A stretch of 12,224 nucleotides of DNA from contig NZ_QUDO01000081.1 in the NCBI RefSeq assembly GCF_003477525.1, positions 1 to 12,224 on the forward strand, in the 5' to 3' direction. The notes under the pieces are model-generated. The model worked only from the letters and a program-made list of their open reading frames with translations, searched no databases and was not told the origin of the DNA. Within the stretch, counting starts at the first letter, position 1. Every line of letters starts with the position of its first letter. Source of the DNA: Ruminococcus sp. AF41-9 (GTDB lineage: Bacteria; Bacillota; Clostridia; Lachnospirales; Lachnospiraceae). Shown here piece after piece: positions 7,017-12,224 of the stretch. The position numbers and the translations under genes are program-made.

Positions 7017-8441
7017 ATGAGTGCAGATGGATTTGGAGTATTTGGAGCAGCAGTACTTGCGCTTGCAGCAGCACCTATCCTGATTGGAGGCGCTGCCATC
7101 ACAGGAACCGTATATGGTTCCGTGAAACTGACAAAACATATAGCTCAGCAAAGACGTAAGAGTAATACGCTCCGTGAACAGAGAGAAGCGGAACAAAGAG
7201 CACGCCTTGCAGAACAGGAAGCGGAGGAGCGTGAAAGAATCCAGGAAATCATGCAGTCCTATTCCAGTTTACAGAGCAATCAGAGAGCAGCTATGAACCG
7301 TATCAATGAACAAATGCTTCGTTCTTATACCTCTTTTGCAAATGAAATGCAGAAAGAACAGAATAAAGCTGACCAGGATATCAGCAGACTTGCAAACAAT
7401 GCGGCAATCCGTAAAAAGGAACTGTTTACATCCTGGAAAAAAGAAATCGATGTACAGGCAAAATCGTATGCCGATTCTCTACATACTACGTTTGGAACTA
7501 TGAAAGCGGAAGTTAACCATCAAATTTCCAAATTCAATGAGATGAAAACACAGTTACAGGAAAATATGCGCTTACAGGAATATGCTTCTTCCCAGTTAAA
7601 AGATGCAGAAGCAGCCATCCATGCAGTTCAGATTGAACTTGGCTCAATTCCAAATAATACCGTGGAAGAGTACAACAAAGCAGCTGATTATTTCAACAAG
7701 GGAATGTATGAACCGGCTTATGGAATTGCTTCATCGATTGTCTTGGAATGTTATGACTATTTAGAAGAGGGAATTTCAGACAGAGAAAAGAAATATGCCT
7801 TAATAGATTTACTGGAAGCACAAATCGTAGAAATGAAAGCACAGATTGAATCCATGAAAGCGTTCCAATTTGAATACAAAGACGAAATGTATGAAACAGA
7901 CCTTTCCATGTACGAACCGGTATTTAAAGCGGTAATATCCAGACTGGAAAAATTAGATGCTGCAATCTCCGATATTGACGGAAAAACCTTACGAGATTTT
8001 GCAGACATACAGGAGCAGTTGGCAGATATTGAACTGGATATCCAGAATTGTACAAAACTGGCTGTTCAGAAATTGCTGTCAGCTTATACAGAAAATGATA
8101 CGGCTTCTGATATCACTGCAGCTATGGAAGATCAGGGATATGACATGGATGGATATGCCTATGAAAGTGGAGAAGAAGGAAACCCTATTCATGTGAACTT
8201 TGTAAACAGAGTTTCCGGAGGACGTGTAACCGTAGTCCTGTCTCCAAAAACAGACGGCATTCATGTGGATGTACATGATTATGGAGTTGACGGAGCTGCT
8301 GATGCTCAGAGACAGGATGAAATTCGACACCTTATCGAAAAAACATTAAATATTCAGATTCACTGTTCCGGAAGAGGAACAGTATCCTCCCATACACAGG
8401 CAGCAGATCTTACTGCTGTGGAAACTACGAATCTCAGATAA
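7017..8441 (+). CDS. Long coiled-coil protein (paralogue 2) with hydrophobic N-terminus, unknown function
   Basis: The 474-residue product has a Gly/Ala-rich hydrophobic stretch at residues 7-34 (VFGAAVLALAAAPILIGGAA), likely a membrane-inserted segment or glycine-zipper-like helix, then a basic patch (HIAQQRRK) and a long coiled coil rich in Glu/Gln/Arg to about residue 205. A helical middle section (AADYFNKGMYEPAYGIASSI) and more coiled coil follow. Residues about 360-474 form a small mixed domain with strands such as GGRVTVVLSPKTDGIHVDVH. Middle and C-terminal parts resemble the preceding frameshifted gene, so the two are tandem paralogues, but only this one has the hydrophobic start. AGAAAGGGGA at 7001-7010 is a clear ribosome binding site, and the AAA+ gene begins 12 bases after the stop. 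The layout suggests a membrane-attached scaffold or substrate of the AAA+ motor; this is inference. Confidence 0.8.
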   Translation: MSADGFGVFGAAVLALAAAPILIGGAAITGTVYGSVKLTKHIAQQRRKSNTLREQREAEQRARLAEQEAEERERIQEIMQSYSSLQSNQRAAMNRINEQMLRSYTSFANEMQKEQNKADQDISRLANNAAIRKKELFTSWKKEIDVQAKSYADSLHTTFGTMKAEVNHQISKFNEMKTQLQENMRLQEYASSQLKDAEAAIHAVQIELGSIPNNTVEEYNKAADYFNKGMYEPAYGIASSIVLECYDYLEEGISDREKKYALIDLLEAQIVEMKAQIESMKAFQFEYKDEMYETDLSMYEPVFKAVISRLEKLDAAISDIDGKTLRDFADIQEQLADIELDIQNCTKLAVQKLLSAYTENDTASDITAAMEDQGYDMDGYAYESGEEGNPIHVNFVNRVSGGRVTVVLSPKTDGIHVDVHDYGVDGAADAQRQDEIRHLIEKTLNIQIHCSGRGTVSSHTQAADLTAVETTNLR

Positions 8442-8453
8442 AGAGGGAACAAC

Positions 8454-11400
8454 ATGAATGCTTTGGATATTTTAAAGAAACATGATGATACAAGTTGTAT
8501 TTTATTATATGGAAATACCTCGGATCTGGTATTATCCAAAGATCTGTGCTTCAGAGAATTTCGTGTAGCACTTGCAGATATCCTGCATGAAACGGGCTAT
8601 GATAATGTTGTTTTTTATGATTCTACAAACGCATCTGGAAAATTTGTATATGATGATGCATCAGCTTACTATACTGGTATAGCAAGAGAAGAATACGTAC
8701 AAAAGCATGGATCAACACCTTCCAAAACAGCCCCAAAAACAAATCCCAATAATACTGGCAAGAAAAATACTGGCATAAAACAATTTGGTATGCCAAGAAA
8801 AAAAGTATCCCAGCCAGTATCAAATGATCCGCCGCAGAATACTCCTCAGGCAGATCCTGTTCCCCAGACTACCATGAGATACCAGCAAAGAAATATGGAT
8901 GAAGTGGTATTCCATGGTGAACTGGAAACCTACATGAAAAATGATACTTACCGGTCAGCGGTAATTCTGACAGATATCAATAATTTTCTCCGCAATTCTG
9001 TTGTGAGGGATAAATTTTCTGAGGATATCCGTAATAACTGGAATAAGAAGAACCTGTTGATTTTTATCCACCCAGATTTAAGTTCTGCACAGAACAAAGA
9101 ATTTTTTCAGCTTCTGAGATCCATTGGATTACTGGAATATTTCTATGACAAGGGAAATAAGTGTGAGGAGGATTATACTCCAAAGAAAACACGTGTTTTT
9201 AAAATAGAGCACTTTTTCGAAGATGAAATTACCTACCTGTTGAAACTCAGCCAGATACAGTATGGATTTCATTATACTGAAGGTATTTCTAAAACAGCTG
9301 AAAAAATTCATTATATTATTAAAAGCCAGAAAGAATCCGAACAGATCAGTATGCGTATGTTAAAAAATCGTATGCAGAGATACGCATTGGATCATGTAGG
9401 TGCTGATATTGGTGACAAAGATGTTGAAAAAATCCTGGGGTACCATCTGCAGGATATCGACTTCAACCCATGGGAAACGCTGAGAAATCGACGTGGCTGG
9501 GAAAATATTGTAGTAACACTGGAAAGCTTTCTAAAAACACAAACCTCGGAACAAGAAGAAAAGGACTCCGTTCCATCTGAAAAAACATTGTTTGTAAAAA
9601 GAATGGGGGGACGTGATAACCGGGCAGAACATTACCCTGGTTCCAATAAACTCCCACATATTATGCTGGAAGGTTCCCCAGGAACCGGAAAAACAACATC
9701 CATCAAACAGATTGGTCGAATCCTCCATGATGAGGGATTTCTTGCAACTGGCCACGTAATTTCTGCATCCAGATCGGATTTAATTGGTGATGTTATTGGT
9801 GCAACCTCCATCAAAGTACGCGAAATGGTAGCAAAAGCAGAAGGTGGTGTTCTTTTTATAGATGAGGCTCATCAGTTATGCGAAAATAATAATGACCGCG
9901 GAAATGGCGGCATTTATGCAAAAGAAGCTGTTGGACAGCTTGTAAAGTGTATGACAGATGAATCTACAAACGTACTATTTGTTTTTGCAGGATACCGTTC
10001 CACAAAAGGATTTAAAGATGGCGTAAGAGGTCTCTTCGATATGGACCAGGGACTGGAAGACCGGATTAAAATCAAAATCACCATTCCGGATTATACACCT
10101 GAAATACTGGAAGATATTTTCTTTTCTACCCTGCACAAGAAAGGATATCAGCTTGGAACAGATCTTACAAAAGATGATATTCATATTTTTATGACAAATA
10201 TTTACCAGACCAGGAACCGGAGAACTTTTAGTAATGGACGTTATGTAACTGAGGTTTTGATCGAGAACCGTCTTATCAAACATGCAGTAAGCAGAGGGGA
10301 TTCTTCTTTTATTCTAAAAGAAGATTTTGGTGAACTCCAGCCTAAATTTGAACCAGTCACTTTGGAAAAAGTAAAAGAAGAATTCGAAAATATGCCTGGA
10401 CTTGGCGACATTGGAATTAGCATCGCAGAAAAATATATCAATTTCCGGCAGATGAAGATTGATGATGGTGTTTCATTGGATAAAATCCCAGGGTGCAAGC
10501 ATATGATTCTTGTTGGAAATCCTGGAACAGGAAAAACTACTCTTGTAAATATGCTCTGCAGAGCCTTTGGATCAGCCAACATTATGAGCGGGCTGGATGC
10601 AGTCATTGTTGATACGCCGATAGGACTGCGTGTAGATGACTTGAAAGTTAAAATCAAAGAAGCAGTAAATAGCAATACGATTCTGTTTATTGATGAGGCA
10701 CATGACAGTTCAGAAGAGATTCTGAAATCATTATTGCATGAAATGTCTGAAAATAAGGAATTGACCTGTGCGTTTGCTGTATATCCAAACCGACTGACAG
10801 AATTCCTGCAAAAGGCCAGAGGGTTCAGAGACAGATGTGATAAGCCGTATATTCTTCCGGACTATACTCCGGAACAGATGTATGAAATATTTTCGGAGGA
10901 ATGTGCCAGTGAGGAAAACAGATGCATCTGTACAGATGAGCTTTCTGAACAGCTCAAGGTACTGTTTCGTAACTGGTACCATACTAAAGATGCTGACGAA
11001 GATTTTTCGAATGCCAGACAGATTATTTCTCTATTTGAAGAAACAAAGGCAAATCATTATACCCGAATAGGAAGAGATGCCTATAAAGCAGAAACTGTCC
11101 ATGAATTATCTGTACTGGATATTCCAGATGAATATTCCGGTATTATTGAAACACAGTCAGGAAATCGAACTTTTGAAGACGTCATGGCCGAAATAAATAA
11201 ATATTATGGATGGTCTGAATTGAAAGAATGGCTTGAAAATAAGTATAAGCTTCTGAAATTGAAAAAAAATGGTATGAATCTGCCAGTACCAATGGGACAT
11301 ATGTGTTTTATTGGAGGACCCGGAACTGGTAAATCCACGTCAGGAGCTCTTTTTGCAGAAGCTTGTTATGCTATGGGACTGACAAGTACCAGCAAATTCA

Positions 11401-12020
11401 CAAAATATCTTGCGAAAGATCTGATTGCTGGTTTTAAAGGCCAGACAGCGCAAAAAATAGCAGATGCTATGGAGGCTGGGAAAAAAGGTGTAATCCTGAT
11501 TGACGAAGCTTATGCTCTGACTCCTGATCCATTATCCGGAAATAATGATTTTGAAACGGCAGCAGTAGATTATCTTCTGGATTTCACAGAAGTCAACCAG
11601 AAAGATACGATTGTTATACTGGCCGGATATGAAGATAAAATCAAGCAACTATTAGCTTCAAACAGGGGATTAAATGATCGTTTTCCAACTAAAATTATAT
11701 TCCCGAATTTTTCACCAGCGGAATGTACCCAAATCCTGAATAGTATGCTGGAAAAATACATTAAGGTAAGTGAAGAATGTATTTCTATTGAAACACAAAT
11801 GTTTGAAACGGTGTGCATTCTTCCAGAATTTGCAAATGCACGTACTGTGCGCAATATCCAGAACGAGATTTTCAACGCATTCAGTGACCGCATGACAAAA
11901 TTACTGGATACTGCTGATATGAAAGATGGTATATCGCAAATACAGACACTTCCGGAAAGCATGATTCTTCCAGAAGATATTCAGAATGGCTTTTCCAATT
12001 GGCATAAATCCAGAAAATAA
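8454..12020 (+). CDS. Triple CbxX/SpoVK-type AAA+ ATPase
   Basis: A 1188-residue protein with three intact AAA+ domains in one chain. Domain 1: Walker A GSPGTGKTT (residues 407-415) and Walker B VLFIDEAH (Asp470, Glu471). Domain 2: GNPGTGKTT (688-696) and ILFIDEAH (Asp747, Glu748). Domain 3: GGPGTGKST (954-962) and VILIDEAY (Asp1017, Glu1018). Each has a conserved Asp-Arg before a Pro-containing strand (GLEDR, GFRDR, GLNDR), the arginine-finger region of CbxX-type ATPases. The first about 330 residues lack a P-loop but have LLYGNTSD, ILTDINNFL and LLIFIHPD at places where a degenerate AAA+ fold would put its strands, split by a Pro/Asn/Gln-rich linker at about 86-145. CbxX/SpoVK relatives (rubisco activase CbbX, ESX EccA) remodel protein complexes using ATP; the substrate here is probably a product of this operon. 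AGAGGG at 8442-8447 precedes the start. Confidence 0.92.
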   Translation: MNALDILKKHDDTSCILLYGNTSDLVLSKDLCFREFRVALADILHETGYDNVVFYDSTNASGKFVYDDASAYYTGIAREEYVQKHGSTPSKTAPKTNPNNTGKKNTGIKQFGMPRKKVSQPVSNDPPQNTPQADPVPQTTMRYQQRNMDEVVFHGELETYMKNDTYRSAVILTDINNFLRNSVVRDKFSEDIRNNWNKKNLLIFIHPDLSSAQNKEFFQLLRSIGLLEYFYDKGNKCEEDYTPKKTRVFKIEHFFEDEITYLLKLSQIQYGFHYTEGISKTAEKIHYIIKSQKESEQISMRMLKNRMQRYALDHVGADIGDKDVEKILGYHLQDIDFNPWETLRNRRGWENIVVTLESFLKTQTSEQEEKDSVPSEKTLFVKRMGGRDNRAEHYPGSNKLPHIMLEGSPGTGKTTSIKQIGRILHDEGFLATGHVISASRSDLIGDVIGATSIKVREMVAKAEGGVLFIDEAHQLCENNNDRGNGGIYAKEAVGQLVKCMTDESTNVLFVFAGYRSTKGFKDGVRGLFDMDQGLEDRIKIKITIPDYTPEILEDIFFSTLHKKGYQLGTDLTKDDIHIFMTNIYQTRNRRTFSNGRYVTEVLIENRLIKHAVSRGDSSFILKEDFGELQPKFEPVTLEKVKEEFENMPGLGDIGISIAEKYINFRQMKIDDGVSLDKIPGCKHMILVGNPGTGKTTLVNMLCRAFGSANIMSGLDAVIVDTPIGLRVDDLKVKIKEAVNSNTILFIDEAHDSSEEILKSLLHEMSENKELTCAFAVYPNRLTEFLQKARGFRDRCDKPYILPDYTPEQMYEIFSEECASEENRCICTDELSEQLKVLFRNWYHTKDADEDFSNARQIISLFEETKANHYTRIGRDAYKAETVHELSVLDIPDEYSGIIETQSGNRTFEDVMAEINKYYGWSELKEWLENKYKLLKLKKNGMNLPVPMGHMCFIGGPGTGKSTSGALFAEACYAMGLTSTSKFTKYLAKDLIAGFKGQTAQKIADAMEAGKKGVILIDEAYALTPDPLSGNNDFETAAVDYLLDFTEVNQKDTIVILAGYEDKIKQLLASNRGLNDRFPTKIIFPNFSPAECTQILNSMLEKYIKVSEECISIETQMFETVCILPEFANARTVRNIQNEIFNAFSDRMTKLLDTADMKDGISQIQTLPESMILPEDIQNGFSNWHKSRK

Positions 12021-12035
12021 ACAGAACTATTTTTT

Positions 12036-12070
12036 AAGAGAACTGAGCAATTTGTTCGGTTCTCTTTTTT
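12036..12070 (+). terminator. Rho-independent terminator of the operon
   Basis: AAGAGAAC (12036-12043) pairs perfectly with GTTCTCTT (12059-12066). The stem can extend inward through TGAGC and GTTCG (with G-U pairs) to a five-base loop, and the second arm runs into six T (12065-12070). It starts 15 bases after the AAA+ stop codon, the expected place for the end of the transcript. Confidence 0.85.
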
Positions 12071-12122
12071 CGTGCCTTTCATTTCAAGATACATATTATC
12101 AACGAAAAATTTTTTTTAGGTA

Positions 12123-12143
12123 ATTGCGAAACATGTTCGCAAT
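12123..12143. repeat. 8-bp perfect inverted repeat (ATTGCGAA / TTCGCAAT)
   Basis: ATTGCGAA (12123-12130) and TTCGCAAT (12136-12143) are perfect inverted copies around a five-base spacer. This may be a protein-binding operator or a small hairpin. No gene boundary is visible beside it, so its role is open. Confidence 0.5.
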
Positions 12144-12160
12144 CCTGATTAAAAAGCGGT

Positions 12161-12185
12161 AAGAATCCTGCAACGCAGGATTCTT
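12161..12185 (-). terminator. 11-bp perfect hairpin, possible terminator for a minus-strand gene entering from the right
   Basis: AAGAATCCTGC (12161-12171) and GCAGGATTCTT (12175-12185) form a perfect stem with a three-base loop. On the plus strand no T run follows. On the minus strand the stem is followed, after five bases, by five T, so it could end a transcript coming from the right edge. The short copy AATCCTG also occurs just before, at 12141-12147. Confidence 0.4.
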
Positions 12186-12224
12186 AAGATGAAAAATAGG
12201 TGCTTCTAAATTTAGACATAACTA

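Noticed and set aside
10241..10675. Minus-strand frame of 144 codons
   Set aside because: Lies entirely opposite the second AAA+ domain, whose motifs are intact; no start signals.
11570..11962. Minus-strand frame of 130 codons
   Set aside because: Opposite the third AAA+ domain; shadow frame.
12184..12224. 3' end of a minus-strand gene (open frame to TAA at 12186-12184)
   Set aside because: Only about a dozen codons are visible, too few to support a gene call.
1..12224. CRISPR array, tRNA or rRNA genes
   Set aside because: No regularly spaced direct repeats and no cloverleaf or rRNA-like sequence were seen.

Overview
The window looks like a chromosomal or accessory segment of a low-GC Gram-positive anaerobe, most likely a Clostridia/Lachnospiraceae-type bacterium. 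I infer this from the AT-rich composition, purine-rich AGGAG-type ribosome binding sites before most genes, a NrdG-like radical SAM protein, and a remnant of a DDE transposase of a kind common in such genomes. No species call is possible from sequence alone.

Layout. Positions 1 to about 500 hold the 5' part of a degraded minus-strand insertion-sequence transposase that runs off the left edge. From about 503 to 12020 every gene lies on the plus strand with short gaps or overlaps, as in one operon: a tandem von Willebrand factor A (vWA) protein whose 5' part was removed by the IS (503-1711), a PP2C-type phosphatase with a C-terminal winged-helix-like tail (1730-2731), a small membrane protein (2747-3628), a NrdG-like radical SAM protein with a frameshifted C-terminus (3625-4140, original end near 4234), a coiled-coil protein with a globular N-terminus (4363-5517), two paralogous long coiled-coil proteins of which the first is broken by two single-base frameshifts (5562-7002 and 7017-8441), and a 1188-residue protein with three CbxX/SpoVK-type AAA+ ATPase domains (8454-12020). 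A strong intrinsic terminator (12036-12070) closes the operon. The last 150 bases hold two perfect hairpins and no convincing gene.

How the genes may work together. A TerY-like vWA protein beside a PP2C phosphatase recalls the TerY/phosphatase/kinase modules described in tellurite-resistance-like stress systems. AAA+ plus vWA pairs are a recurring design (MoxR/vWA, CbbQ/CbbO, RavA/ViaA). Here the AAA+ partner has three CbxX-type motors in one chain, and a radical SAM enzyme plus long coiled-coil proteins, one with a hydrophobic N-terminus, are added. A plausible reading is a membrane-linked assembly remodelled by the AAA+ motor, recruited through vWA, and switched by dephosphorylation. The radical SAM target is not evident. 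No kinase, glycyl radical enzyme or nuclease is visible; a kinase could lie left of the IS.

State of the locus. The vWA gene is cut by the IS, the radical SAM gene is frameshifted in a run of nine A, and the first paralogous coiled-coil gene carries two -1 shifts in runs of T and A. Either the operon is decaying in this strain or the read data have homopolymer errors. The intact 3.5-kb AAA+ gene leaves this open.
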